A stretch of DNA of 64,000 bases from assembly GCA_910584815.1 (NCBI GenBank), contig CAJUBT010000005.1:20827-84826 (forward strand), written 5' to 3'. Both the position numbers and the translations under genes were made by a program. Under the pieces are notes generated by a model. It did not search any database and had not been told where the DNA came from. It was given only the letters and a program-made list of their open reading frames with translations. Positions 1-8,917 of the stretch are shown in pieces. The first letter of the stretch is position 1; each line of letters starts with the position of its first letter. Origin of the DNA: an uncultured Christensenella sp. Lineage in GTDB: Bacteria > Bacillota > Clostridia > Christensenellales > UBA1242.

Positions 1-5
1 TGTAA

Positions 6-743
6 ATGCAAAATGTTCAATTTTATAATAAAAATAAAATTCACTTCATATATATAGTATGGAGTGATTTTTTTATTGTGCAAATTATAAAAACCAACGC
101 AAAACAACCAGGTAAAGTAACAATATCAAAATATAGCGCAAAAAGGCAAAAAGTGTTTTGGATAATTAGAATAAGCACTTTGGCTTTTTCTTTGTCGCTA
201 CTACTCAGTTTATTTTCAGAAACATTTTTAAATAAAAGTAATGTAATATTAGCAATTATTTTACTTATAACATTTATGATGTTAAATGTTTTTAGTGATA
301 TGCTTGGACTTGCAATAACATCTTGTCAAATAGAAGAATTAAAAAAGGATGATATTTCAAGAACATTAAAAACAAGATGTTTATTGCTTATTAAAAATTC
401 AGATAAAGTTTCTTCCATTTTATGCGATGTTATTGGAGATATAAGCGGAATTCTATGTGGTGTTAGTGGAACAACTATCACAATAATTTTATCTTCAACA
501 TTTAAAATTGTAAGCTTAAACATTTTGTTTGGTTCCATTGTAAGTGCTATAATAGCTGGTTTAACAGTGCTTTTTAAAGCAATAGCAAAAAATTATGCTG
601 TAAACAATTCTTTAAAACTTGTAAAATCTACTGCCAAATTTATGGAAGTTTTAGAAAATATTTTTAAAAAATTTAAACGAAAAAAGAAAAATAAATCTTC
701 CGAAAATAAATTAAACAATTCTAACAAAATCAGCAATGCCTAA
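6..743 (+). CDS. CorB-like integral membrane protein
   Basis: The protein resembles the membrane proteins annotated as Mg2+/Co2+ transporter CorB-like that lie next to argR-recN in Clostridia. Hydrophobic segments lie near residues 52-72, 78-98 and 165-195. The conserved-looking middle reads SDMLGLAITS and later DVIGDISGILCG, and the tail is very basic. No CBS or CorC domain follows, so it is only the membrane part of such a transporter, and ion transport is unproven. The first ATG is five bases from the window edge and has no visible ribosome site. A GTG at 78 preceded by GGAG at 61-64 is a credible alternative start giving about 221 residues. It is the first gene of the argR-recN-spoIVB-spo0A neighbourhood. 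Confidence 0.7.
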   Translation: MQNVQFYNKNKIHFIYIVWSDFFIVQIIKTNAKQPGKVTISKYSAKRQKVFWIIRISTLAFSLSLLLSLFSETFLNKSNVILAIILLITFMMLNVFSDMLGLAITSCQIEELKKDDISRTLKTRCLLLIKNSDKVSSILCDVIGDISGILCGVSGTTITIILSSTFKIVSLNILFGSIVSAIIAGLTVLFKAIAKNYAVNNSLKLVKSTAKFMEVLENIFKKFKRKKKNKSSENKLNNSNKISNA

Positions 744-932
744 AAAATTATAAGAATATCAAAATTTTTTGCAAATTTAAATTATTAAATAACTAAACAA
801 AATTTTTGTTAAAATAGGTTGTGCCAAATTTAAAATATTTATAGGTTATTTGGTTTTTCTTATTATTCATTAAATTATTATTTTTTAATTTTTATTAAAA
901 TAAAAATATATTTACTATTTATATTTTATCAA

Positions 933-984
933 AATGAATATTTATGCATTAATTATTGCATAAATATTTATTTTATTGTATAAT
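933..984 (+). promoter_or_regulatory. argR promoter overlapped by two ARG boxes
   Basis: Two 18-bp ArgR operator-like palindromes lie at 933-950 (AATGAATATTTATGCATT) and, in the opposite sense, at 955-972, separated by 4 bp. The first matches the general ARG-box pattern TGAAT-W4-ATTCA at all but one defined position. A promoter with TTGCAT at 957-962, a 16-bp spacer and TATAAT at 979-984 lies under the second box. Binding would block transcription of the gene just downstream, so autoregulation of argR is inferred. Confidence 0.72.
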
Positions 985-1022
985 TAAATGTATTATAAAA
1001 CATATGTAAGAGGGTTTATTTT

Positions 1023-1478
1023 ATGGCACGAAATGTAAGACAATCAAAAATTTTAGAGTTAATTTCTAATTTTGAAATAGAAACACAAGAAGAACTTGTA
1101 AACAAGTTAAGGGAGCAAAATTATGATGTTACTCAAGCAACTATAAGTAGAGATATAAAGGAATTAGGGCTAATAAAAGTTTTATCTTCTCAAAGTGGGA
1201 AGTATAAATATGCTTTTGCAGAAACTATTAATCAAACTTCTAATAAATATTTGTTTTTATTAAAAGAATCTGTAATTTCATTAAAAATAGCTAACAACTT
1301 TGTTGTTTTAAGAACTTTAAAAGACACAGCAAGCTCTGTTTGTGCTATGATAGATAAGTTTAATTTGGAAGATGTTTTAGGCAGTGTTAACGGGAATGAT
1401 ACAGTTATGATAATTTTTTCTACAAATGAGCAAGCATTATTAGCACTAAATAAATTAGAGAATATTATCAATTCCTAA
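1023..1478 (+). CDS. argR: Arginine repressor ArgR
   Basis: This is a transcription factor that senses L-arginine and controls arginine biosynthesis and catabolism genes. At 151 residues it has the normal family length. Residues 1-70 form the winged helix-turn-helix, with the recognition segment VTQATISRDIKELGLIKV. Residues 80-151 form the hexamerisation and arginine-binding domain, including GSVNGNDTVMIIF, which carries the aspartate that contacts arginine in the family. The start is supported by AGAGGG about 8 bases upstream. Two ARG boxes cover its promoter. In many Clostridia argR is linked to recN in this way, without arginine genes nearby. Confidence 0.93.
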   Translation: MARNVRQSKILELISNFEIETQEELVNKLREQNYDVTQATISRDIKELGLIKVLSSQSGKYKYAFAETINQTSNKYLFLLKESVISLKIANNFVVLRTLKDTASSVCAMIDKFNLEDVLGSVNGNDTVMIIFSTNEQALLALNKLENIINS

Positions 1479-1559
1479 AACAAATGTACTATATCTATTG
1501 CATTTTTTACATAAATTTGTTATATTAACTCTAGAAAAAATCTTTAGGAAAATAAAGAA

Positions 1560-3251
1560 ATGTTAAAAAATTTAGAAATACAAAATGTAGCTTTGATAGA
1601 CAATGTTAATTTGGAGTTTTCTCCAAATTTAAATGTTTTAAGTGGTGAAACGGGCGCAGGTAAGAGTATTATTGTAGATGCTCTTAACTTTGTTATTGGT
1701 GCAAAACAAAATAAAGGCCTTATTAAACAGGGTAAACCTTTTATGAAGGTTCAAGCACTTTTTTCATCTCCATTTAGTAAAGATATACATACTTTATTAA
1801 CTGATTACGACGTTGAAGACCAAGATGAAATTTTAATTATGCGTAAACTCACAAGTGAAGGGAAAAATGATATTAAACTAAATGGCACCACAATAACCCT
1901 TAATATGTTAAAAAATTTAACTTCTTTACTTATTGATATACACGGGCAGCACGAACATCAGCATTTACTTAAAGATAAATTTCATTTGCAAATAGTTGAT
2001 ATGTTTATTAAAGATAAATCAATATTTACCGAATATGAAGAGAAATTAAATAATTTAAAAAATATTCAATTACAAATTAAAAAATTAAATGGTTCAACAG
2101 AAAATCAAGAGAGAATGTTGGATTTATTAGATTATCAAATAAAAGAAATTGAACAGGCAAAATTAGTTATTGGTGAAGATGATGAACTTTTACAAAAAAA
2201 AGTGGCTATGCTTAACTATGAAAAAATTTATGAATCATTATCCGCTGCTATAAACGAAATTGATGGTCAAAATTCAACTATAAATTCTATAAAAAAAGCA
2301 CAGTTAAATTTAAATAATATAACCAAATTCGATGAAACTTTGTTAGAAATAACAAATAGAATAGAAAGCACTAAGTTTGAACTTATTGACATCTCAGAAA
2401 CCCTTAAAGTTAAAAAAGAAGAGTGTTTTTTTAATCAAAGTGAATTTAATGAAATAGATGAACGACTAGATAAAATTAAACTTATAAAGAAAAAATATGG
2501 TGCAACTATTGAAGATGTTTTAAAATACTTAGAAAAATCTAAGCAAGAATATGAAACTATTTTAAATAGCAAATCGAACTTAGTTAAATGTTTAGAAGAA
2601 AAGAAAGTTATTTTAAAAGAAATCTTTACTATTGCAAATAAAATTTCTAATATGAGAAGGCAACTTTCTAAAAATTTTGAATATAGTGTTAAAACCGAAC
2701 TATCAAGCCTTGGTATGAAAGATGCCGATTTTAAAGTATATTTTTCCGATTTTGTTACAGAAGATACTATAGAAAATAAATTAACACCTACTGGTTGTGA
2801 TGAAGTTAAATTTTTGTTTTCTGCAAATGCAGGTCAAAGCTTAAAGCCTTTAAGTGAAATAATATCAGGTGGAGAAGCTAGCAGATTTATGCTGGCACTA
2901 AAAAATATTTTAGCAGAAATTGATGAAATATCTTCTATGGTATTTGATGAAATTGATACAGGAATCAGTGGTGATATGGGTTATCAAGTGGCTTGTAAAC
3001 TTGCAAATATATCTAAAACACATCAAGTAATGTCTGTTTCTCATTTGCCACAAATTTGTGCTATGGCAGATAAAAACATTAAAATAGAAAAATATACAAA
3101 AGATAACGAAACTTTTGTTAATGCTAGAAATTTAAACTCTAATGAAACCTTGTTAGAGATTGCAAGACTTTCTGGGGGAACACAAGATAGTTCTGTTTCC
3201 TTAGAGCACGCAAAAGAACTTAAAAATAGGTGTAATGCATATAAAAGTTAA
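1560..3251 (+). CDS. recN: DNA repair ATPase RecN
   Basis: This SMC-like ATPase acts in double-strand break repair. At 563 residues it has the family length. The Walker A loop is GETGAGKS near residue 30. A coiled-coil arm spans about residues 160-370. The ABC signature SGGEASR lies near residue 439, Walker B MVFDEIDTG near 460, and the switch histidine in VSHLPQICAMAD near 495. An AGGA ribosome site precedes the ATG. It lies 81 bases downstream of argR and is followed by a terminator-like hairpin. No clear LexA box was seen in front of it. Confidence 0.95.
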   Translation: MLKNLEIQNVALIDNVNLEFSPNLNVLSGETGAGKSIIVDALNFVIGAKQNKGLIKQGKPFMKVQALFSSPFSKDIHTLLTDYDVEDQDEILIMRKLTSEGKNDIKLNGTTITLNMLKNLTSLLIDIHGQHEHQHLLKDKFHLQIVDMFIKDKSIFTEYEEKLNNLKNIQLQIKKLNGSTENQERMLDLLDYQIKEIEQAKLVIGEDDELLQKKVAMLNYEKIYESLSAAINEIDGQNSTINSIKKAQLNLNNITKFDETLLEITNRIESTKFELIDISETLKVKKEECFFNQSEFNEIDERLDKIKLIKKKYGATIEDVLKYLEKSKQEYETILNSKSNLVKCLEEKKVILKEIFTIANKISNMRRQLSKNFEYSVKTELSSLGMKDADFKVYFSDFVTEDTIENKLTPTGCDEVKFLFSANAGQSLKPLSEIISGGEASRFMLALKNILAEIDEISSMVFDEIDTGISGDMGYQVACKLANISKTHQVMSVSHLPQICAMADKNIKIEKYTKDNETFVNARNLNSNETLLEIARLSGGTQDSSVSLEHAKELKNRCNAYKS

Positions 3252-3350
3252 TTATAAATGAATTAAAATTAAAAATTGTTATTCTAAAAATAAAACTATT
3301 TTCTATATAATAATTTTTAAAAATTAAAAAATATAAAGTATTAATTATAC

Positions 3351-3397
3351 AAAAAGTAACTTAGATTAAAATTACATTTTTTTCTAGGTTATTTTTT
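3351..3397 (+). terminator. Rho-independent terminator after recN
   Basis: The arms at 3351-3365 (ending GTAACTTAGA) and 3383-3397 (TCTAGGTTAT then T run) pair with one or two wobbles, and the stem is followed by six T. It separates recN from spoIVB. Confidence 0.55.
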
Positions 3398-3434
3398 ACA
3401 TAAAATTAAATAAAAAAATAAAACTAAATATTGT

Positions 3435-4694
3435 ATGATTAACGCAAAAAAAAATAGTAAGTTAAAAATAGCATTAATAACTTTAGCAGTTGTGTTTTTT
3501 TCAATTGCTATCTTTATTGTTTTTTCTATTCCATTTGCTAAGATATACGATTTTTCAAATAATTGCTATTTAACAGCAAACGATTTGTTCGCAATAGAAA
3601 AATCAGATTTATTTGGTTGGGCAGTTAAGGTTAAAGTTAAAGATAACACAGCAATGCAAACTGCAAAACTTAATTTAAATGAAGATATTGAACCAGAAAT
3701 TGAATTTAAGCTATTTAATTTAATTCCAATAAAATCTCAAAAAGTTAAAATTATAAGAGATGATAAAGTTCTTATTGGCGGTTCTGCAATTGGGCTTGTT
3801 TTAAAAACCGAGGGCGTTCTTGTGGTGGGTAGTAGTCCAATAGCAACCTTAGATGGCGAAAAAGACACTATAGAAGATGAAATTTTACAAATTGGAGACA
3901 TTATAACCCAAATAGAAAATGAAACTGTGGAAGGTGTTTCAAGTGTTTCTAGAATTGTAAATAAAAAAGAAAATGCAGATAGGGAACTTACTATTAAAGG
4001 AATCAGAAAGAATAAAGAATTTACCACAAAATTAAAACCTTGTTATGATGTAAAAAGTGGCAAATATAAACTAGGTGTTTGGGTTAGGGATGATGCTTCT
4101 GGAATTGGAACTTTAACTTTCATAAATTCAAAAAACAGATTTGGTGCTTTGGGTCATCCAATTTGTGATAGTGACACAAAAACCCCAATAGGTTTAAAAG
4201 AAGGTAAAGTTTATAACTGTTCTGTATTAGGCATTAATAAAGGTAGCGCAGGCAATCCAGGTGAAATTAGAGGCCTTTTTATGCAGGGTAAAAACGAACA
4301 AGGTATAATTGAAAAAAATAATGGTTATGGCGTTTTTGGGAATGTTTATAATGATAGTAACTTTTTGAAAGATTTAAAAGAAATTGAAGTTGGAAGCAGA
4401 ACCTTTGTTAAACCTGGTAAAGCTCAAATTAGATGTTGCATAGATGGTAATAAAATAGAAACATTTGACATCGAAATTATAAAAACAAATTATCAAAACT
4501 ATTCAAATGATAAAAGTATGGTTATAAGGGTTACAGATGAAAACTTAATTTCTAGAACCGGGGGAATAGTTCAGGGTATGAGTGGTAGCCCTATTATTCA
4601 AGATGGAAAACTTGTTGGCGCGGTTACTCACGTGTTTATTAACGATGCAACTAAAGGTTTTGGTGTTTATATAGATTGGATGTTAAATCAATAA
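3435..4694 (+). CDS. spoIVB: SpoIVB peptidase (stage IV sporulation protein B)
   Basis: This S55 serine peptidase is secreted from the forespore and triggers sigma-K activation in the mother cell by cleaving SpoIVFA. The 419-residue protein has an N-terminal membrane anchor (about 10-35), a PDZ domain (about 110-200, with TEGVLVVGSSPI and GDIITQIENETV) and the S55 peptidase domain. The catalytic histidine lies in FGALGHPICDSDTK and the serine in GMSGSPIIQDGKLVGAVTH. No strong ribosome site is visible before the ATG. A strong terminator follows, and spo0A lies immediately downstream, the classical gene pair in Bacillota. Its presence is direct evidence for a sporulation programme. Confidence 0.95.
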   Translation: MINAKKNSKLKIALITLAVVFFSIAIFIVFSIPFAKIYDFSNNCYLTANDLFAIEKSDLFGWAVKVKVKDNTAMQTAKLNLNEDIEPEIEFKLFNLIPIKSQKVKIIRDDKVLIGGSAIGLVLKTEGVLVVGSSPIATLDGEKDTIEDEILQIGDIITQIENETVEGVSSVSRIVNKKENADRELTIKGIRKNKEFTTKLKPCYDVKSGKYKLGVWVRDDASGIGTLTFINSKNRFGALGHPICDSDTKTPIGLKEGKVYNCSVLGINKGSAGNPGEIRGLFMQGKNEQGIIEKNNGYGVFGNVYNDSNFLKDLKEIEVGSRTFVKPGKAQIRCCIDGNKIETFDIEIIKTNYQNYSNDKSMVIRVTDENLISRTGGIVQGMSGSPIIQDGKLVGAVTHVFINDATKGFGVYIDWMLNQ

Positions 4695-4764
4695 TTACTA
4701 ACAATTTTAAAATTTCTATATGATTTAAATTATGAATAAATACAATTTAATTTATATTATAAAT

Positions 4765-4801
4765 AAAATAGACAAAATAAAAACATTTTTTGTCTATTTT
4801 T
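4765..4801 (+). terminator. Rho-independent terminator after spoIVB
   Basis: The arm AAAATAGACAAAA at 4765-4777 pairs with TTTTTTGTCTATTTTT at 4786-4801, giving a stem that runs into a T tract. Confidence 0.75.
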
Positions 4802-4984
4802 AATGTTTTTTTACAAAAATATATATACTTCAACAAAAACCAATTAAAAACGCGATAAATTTAAAATAATTGTGTAAAAAATAATTAAAAATGTATAAAA
4901 TTGTAAAAAAATATTAAAAAATACTTGATTTTATTCTTAAAATTAGTAAAATAGCTATATTGTTTAAAAGGAATTATAAATATT

Positions 4985-5695
4985 ATGAATAAATTAACAT
5001 CATTGTTCTATTCTAAAAATGCGAATTCAGATATTGCATATCAAATAAAAACCACATTAAACAAATTTAATTATTTTACAATATATGTACAAGACATAGA
5101 TGATATTATTCTAAAAAAGTTTGCTAACATAAACTTTTTAATTTTAGATTATACCGACAATGTGCTAGATTCAAAATCGCAACAATTAATATCAAAGTTG
5201 GTAGACTTAGGATATATAAAAAGGATACTCATAATTAAATCTTTTGTAGATGTAAAAGAATATCAATATCCAGCAATTTCATATAATTCCAATTTTGTAG
5301 AAAATTTAAATAATGTTGTTACCAAAATACTTTCCACACCAACAAACAATTTAAAAGTTTGTGATGCTCTTTGTGTTAAAATTATTGGTAACTATTTAAC
5401 AAGCATAGGTTTTTCACTTAGGCATATAGGGTATTCTATGTTAATTGATACTATAACATATTTATATGCTAATAATTGTACAATACGAAGTTTAAATAAA
5501 GATATTTATGTTTATCTTGCAAATAAGTACGATAAAAAGGTTTCTTCTGTAGAAATGAATTTAAGAAAATCTATTTCACTTGCTCATAGCAGAAGTAAAA
5601 ATTTTCCGTTTAACTATTCACCAACAAATAAGGAATTCATTACTCATACTGTAACAGAACTTTACGATAAAATTTATGCAAACAGAGTTATATAA
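4985..5695 (+). CDS. spo0A: Spo0A homologue with degenerate receiver domain
   Basis: This would be the sporulation master regulator. Residues 1-115 keep the outline of a response-regulator receiver but lack key residues. Beta-1 (LTSLFYSKNA) has no acidic pair. An aspartate remains at position 55 (NFLILDYTD), the expected phosphorylation site. The beta-4 Thr/Ser and beta-5 Lys positions do not match (LIIKSF, AISYNSN). Residues 125-232 align with the Spo0A effector domain: IGFSLRHIGYSML, SSVEMNLRKSISLAHSR (recognition helix region) and PTNKEFI, with a short deletion before the last motif. Its position after spoIVB supports orthology. AAAGGA lies upstream of the ATG, and TTGATT (4925) with TAAAAT (4947) may be a promoter. 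Confidence 0.8.
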   Translation: MNKLTSLFYSKNANSDIAYQIKTTLNKFNYFTIYVQDIDDIILKKFANINFLILDYTDNVLDSKSQQLISKLVDLGYIKRILIIKSFVDVKEYQYPAISYNSNFVENLNNVVTKILSTPTNNLKVCDALCVKIIGNYLTSIGFSLRHIGYSMLIDTITYLYANNCTIRSLNKDIYVYLANKYDKKVSSVEMNLRKSISLAHSRSKNFPFNYSPTNKEFITHTVTELYDKIYANRVI

Positions 5696-5772
5696 GTAAT
5701 AAATTAAATATTAATTAGTATTTATATATTAGGGGGAAAGTGGAAAAAATTTTCTTTTCACATTAACTTAAT

Positions 5773-6384
5773 TTGCAAAATACTAGGTATATTTTTTTCG
5801 ATAATTTAAAAAGATTTTTTGCCTTGAATAAAGGTATGATTATTTTTATTTGTTCATTAATAACTCTTGGTTTTGTAACAGGTGTATTCACAACATTAAA
5901 ACTTGGTCAGGAGTTTACTTTAAATTTAATTCAAAACATAGCCCTTAAAAAATTTTTATTAAAAGATTATGGCTTTTTTGGTTTTTTATTTTTAAGTTTA
6001 CTTTTTAGTTTGGTTTATATAGTTTTATGTTTCTTTTTTTCTTATTTCAAAATAGGAAGAATAACTTGCATTTTGTTTTTTATCTATTTAGCCTATTTAA
6101 TAGGCATAGATTTTATAATTCTTATTAAATGTTTAGGTTCTCTAAGGGGCATATTTTTTGCACTTTTAGGTTATTTAGTTTGGCGGTTCCTTGCCTTATT
6201 TTTACTATATATTTTTATTTTTAAAGCAGGCTATTATAATAAACAACTTTCTTGTTATGGTAGATGTTCAATAAGCGAAGTTACTAAGAAACTTTTAATA
6301 ACTTTTTTATTGGCTAGTGCTATTATTGTGTTTTTGCAAGCACTGATACTTTTAATACTTTGTAAATTTTTTGTTTTTATTTAA
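5773..6384 (+). CDS. SpoIIM-like polytopic membrane protein
   Basis: The 203-residue protein has about five hydrophobic segments (roughly 19-40, 66-90, 96-118, 122-150, 172-200). Its place between spo0A and purine nucleoside phosphorylase/dacF is where clostridial genomes often carry spoIIM, which acts with SpoIID and SpoIIP in septal peptidoglycan hydrolysis during engulfment. The topology fits, but I see no decisive motif, so the assignment rests mainly on context. The start is uncertain. The TTG at 5773 lies 40 bases after a strong AGGGGGA site, and a GTG nearer that site runs into a stop. Confidence 0.5.
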   Translation: MQNTRYIFFDNLKRFFALNKGMIIFICSLITLGFVTGVFTTLKLGQEFTLNLIQNIALKKFLLKDYGFFGFLFLSLLFSLVYIVLCFFFSYFKIGRITCILFFIYLAYLIGIDFIILIKCLGSLRGIFFALLGYLVWRFLALFLLYIFIFKAGYYNKQLSCYGRCSISEVTKKLLITFLLASAIIVFLQALILLILCKFFVFI

Positions 6385-6463
6385 TAAATTAATAAAAGTT
6401 CTAGCAGTTTTATTATTTTTATGCTAAAATATAATTAGTTTTTAATAAGGTAGGTGCAAAATT

Positions 6464-7282
6464 ATGAATAATAATGTAGACGAAGTTGTTAAAAAAATTA
6501 AAAGCAAAATTGATGTTAAAGGTAGTTACATTGGTGTAATTATAAGCGTTAGTTATTCTGAATTTGCAGATGAAATTACCGATAAAAAAGAATTGACTTT
6601 TGAAGAAATTGGAATAAGAACACTCGGTAAGGATATGATGCAAAACAAAGTTATATTTGGTAAATTAGGCGATAAAAATGTTATTGTAATGCTTGGTAGA
6701 ATTCATTATTCAAGAGGTTATGAAGCAGCTGAGGTTGCAACGCCAATTTATGTGTTAAAAGAACTTGGTTGCGAAAAACTTATACTTTGTAATTCTGTTG
6801 GTGCAATCACCAAAAAGTTTAGGGTAGGAGATATATTCACTGCAGAAGACCATCTAAATTTTACTGCAAGAAATCCACTTTATAAATGCGACTGCACAGA
6901 AAAATATGGGAAAAGATTTATTGATATGTCTGATGCATACGATAAAGAACTTATCGACTTGCTTGTTAAAACTGCAAAGGAAGAAATGGCAATAAAAGTT
7001 AAAAAGGGTGTATTTTTAGAAATGCCAGGCCCTTCAGCTGAAACTCCTGCTGAATCTAATTTTATGGCAGAACTTGGGGCAGATGTGGAAGGCTTTAATA
7101 ATTGTAGTGAAGTTATTGCAGCAAAATATTGCAAACTTCCAGTTATAACTTATGCACTTGTAACAAATTATGCAGCCGCATATACAAACAATAAAATTAA
7201 ACACGAAGATATTGTTTATAACAGAAAGTGTGGCGGGACCTATTATCTAGAACTTTTATCAAGATTAATTAAAAACATTTAA
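6464..7282 (+). CDS. punA: Purine nucleoside phosphorylase
   Basis: The enzyme cleaves (deoxy)inosine and guanosine with phosphate to free base and pentose 1-phosphate, in purine salvage. It is 272 residues long, as in the trimeric PNP family. Family motifs are LGRIHYSRGYEA (phosphate and substrate loop), LILCNSVGAI, GVFLEMPGPSAETPAE and the purine-site segment VITYALVTNYAAA. The sequence is somewhat divergent: the usual G-R-x-H-x-Y-E-G reads GRIHYSRGYE. AGGTAGG precedes the ATG. In many Clostridia this gene sits between spo0A-linked genes and dacF, as here. Confidence 0.9.
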   Translation: MNNNVDEVVKKIKSKIDVKGSYIGVIISVSYSEFADEITDKKELTFEEIGIRTLGKDMMQNKVIFGKLGDKNVIVMLGRIHYSRGYEAAEVATPIYVLKELGCEKLILCNSVGAITKKFRVGDIFTAEDHLNFTARNPLYKCDCTEKYGKRFIDMSDAYDKELIDLLVKTAKEEMAIKVKKGVFLEMPGPSAETPAESNFMAELGADVEGFNNCSEVIAAKYCKLPVITYALVTNYAAAYTNNKIKHEDIVYNRKCGGTYYLELLSRLIKNI

Positions 7283-7404
7283 TTTTTTACATAAAGTTTT
7301 TTGTGTTTTATTTAAGTTATAATATTAAAAGAAAAAGATAAGTTTATTTTAAAATTTTAATTCTTCAATAATTATAAAAATTTTTTAAAAAATTTAATTT
7401 TATT

Positions 7405-7446
7405 AAAACAAGTTATTTGGCTAAAAGGCCTGTAGCTTGTTTTTTT
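7405..7446 (+). terminator. Terminator after purine nucleoside phosphorylase
   Basis: AAAACAAG at 7405-7412 pairs with CTTGTTTTTTT ending at 7446. A short inner GGC/GCC pairing lies around a four- to five-base loop. The remaining bases to 7602 are AT-rich and show no gene. Confidence 0.6.
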
Positions 7447-7602
7447 AAAATTTAATTAATTTATTACTATCATAAATTAAAAAATTATTACATAGAATTT
7501 TGTTATGTCTTTTTTATTGGATTTTTTTGTTTTTTTAAGCAAAATGTAATAAATATTTACATTTTTTTTGCAAATAATAATAAAAAAAGGAGAATAAATT
7601 TT

Positions 7603-8781
7603 ATGAAAAAATCTTTTTTCTGTTTTGTTTTATTGTTTGTAATTGGAGTGGTTTTTGCAATTAATTATGCAAAGCCTGTAGTTTCTTTTGCTAGTGCAAC
7701 ACAGTCAGATGATAAATATTCTGCCAAAAGTTTATATTTAATGGATTATAATAGTGGTCAAGTTTTATATGAAAAAAATGCAAATGATAAAATTCCTGTT
7801 GCAAGTATAGTTAAACTTATGACAATACTTTTAACTTGCGAGAATATTGAAAACAAAAATCTAAGTTTAGAGGACAAAGTTACTGCTTCCTATAAGGCTT
7901 CCAGTATGGGAGGGTCTCAAGTTTTTATTGAAGAAGACGGAGAGTATTCTATAGGAGATTTATTAAAAAGCACAATAGTAAGTTCCGCAAACGATGCCAG
8001 TGTTCTTTTGGCAGAAACAATAGCAGGCAGTGAAGAAGATTTTGTAACGCTGATGAATAAAAGGGCAAAAGAATTAAATTTAACAAACACTAATTATGTA
8101 AATTGTACAGGGTTACCAGCAAGTAATCAATTTTCTTGCGCTAGCGATACAGCAAAACTTTTAAAAGAAGTTACTAAGCACGACGCTTATCATAAATATA
8201 GCACAATTTGGATAGACACTTTAAAACATCCTAAAGGAAGAGAAACTGAACTTGTAAACACAAATAAATTAATTAGATACTTTGAAGGTTGTGATGGCGG
8301 TAAAACAGGCTCAACAAATGAAGCAGGCTATTGTTTAAGTGCAACAGCAAAGCGAGGTGGCACAAGACTTATAGGTGTTGTTCTTGGAGCAGAAAATGGT
8401 AAGGCAAGATTTAGTGAAACTTCTAAACTATTAAACTATGGCTTCAGTAACTTTGAAAGCAAACTTGCTGTAGATAGCAAAATTAATTTAAAAGATAAAG
8501 TTTCTGTAAAATCTGGCAGAGAAGAAAATGTTTCAGTAAAGCCATTAAATGATGTTTATGTACTTGTCAATAAACATTCTAATGAAAAAATTCAAGTAGA
8601 TGTAAAATTAAATAGTGCTGTTAAAGCCCCTATTAAGTCTGGCACAATTCTAGGTAAAATATATGTAATTAAAAATGGAGAGGTAATTGCAGAAACAGAT
8701 GCCATAAGTGTTGAAGATGTTGCAAAAAATAATATACTTGATAGTTTTGAAAAAACAATTAACAATTGGGCTTTAATTTAA
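7603..8781 (+). CDS. dacF: D-alanyl-D-alanine carboxypeptidase (DacF type)
   Basis: This low-molecular-weight penicillin-binding protein trims the terminal D-Ala from peptidoglycan stem peptides. It has 392 residues with a signal peptide (about 1-31, cleavage near SFASA). The S11 peptidase domain carries the three active-site motifs: S-x-x-K in VASIVKLMT, S-x-N in SSANDASVLLAE, and K-T-G in CDGGKTGST. A C-terminal PBP5 beta domain (about 290-365) and an amphipathic anchoring tail follow. AAAGGAG precedes the ATG. The link to spo0A-punA matches dacF, which makes spore cortex, but a vegetative dacA role cannot be excluded. Confidence 0.9.
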   Translation: MKKSFFCFVLLFVIGVVFAINYAKPVVSFASATQSDDKYSAKSLYLMDYNSGQVLYEKNANDKIPVASIVKLMTILLTCENIENKNLSLEDKVTASYKASSMGGSQVFIEEDGEYSIGDLLKSTIVSSANDASVLLAETIAGSEEDFVTLMNKRAKELNLTNTNYVNCTGLPASNQFSCASDTAKLLKEVTKHDAYHKYSTIWIDTLKHPKGRETELVNTNKLIRYFEGCDGGKTGSTNEAGYCLSATAKRGGTRLIGVVLGAENGKARFSETSKLLNYGFSNFESKLAVDSKINLKDKVSVKSGREENVSVKPLNDVYVLVNKHSNEKIQVDVKLNSAVKAPIKSGTILGKIYVIKNGEVIAETDAISVEDVAKNNILDSFEKTINNWALI

Positions 8782-8856
8782 GAAATTTTACTAATTTTGT
8801 AAAAAGCCTATATGGGTTAAATTTGTTTGCTTAATAAAAGTAAATATAATATAATT

Positions 8857-8898
8857 AAGAGGTTAGATTAACTTTAAAAATCTAATCTCTTATTTTTT
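8857..8898 (+). terminator. Terminator after the carboxypeptidase gene
   Basis: AAGAGGTTAGATT (8857-8869) pairs with AATCTAATCTCTT (8879-8891), with one G-T wobble, and is followed by A and seven T. Confidence 0.8.
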
Positions 8899-8917
8899 TA
8901 AAAGGGTTAAATTACTA

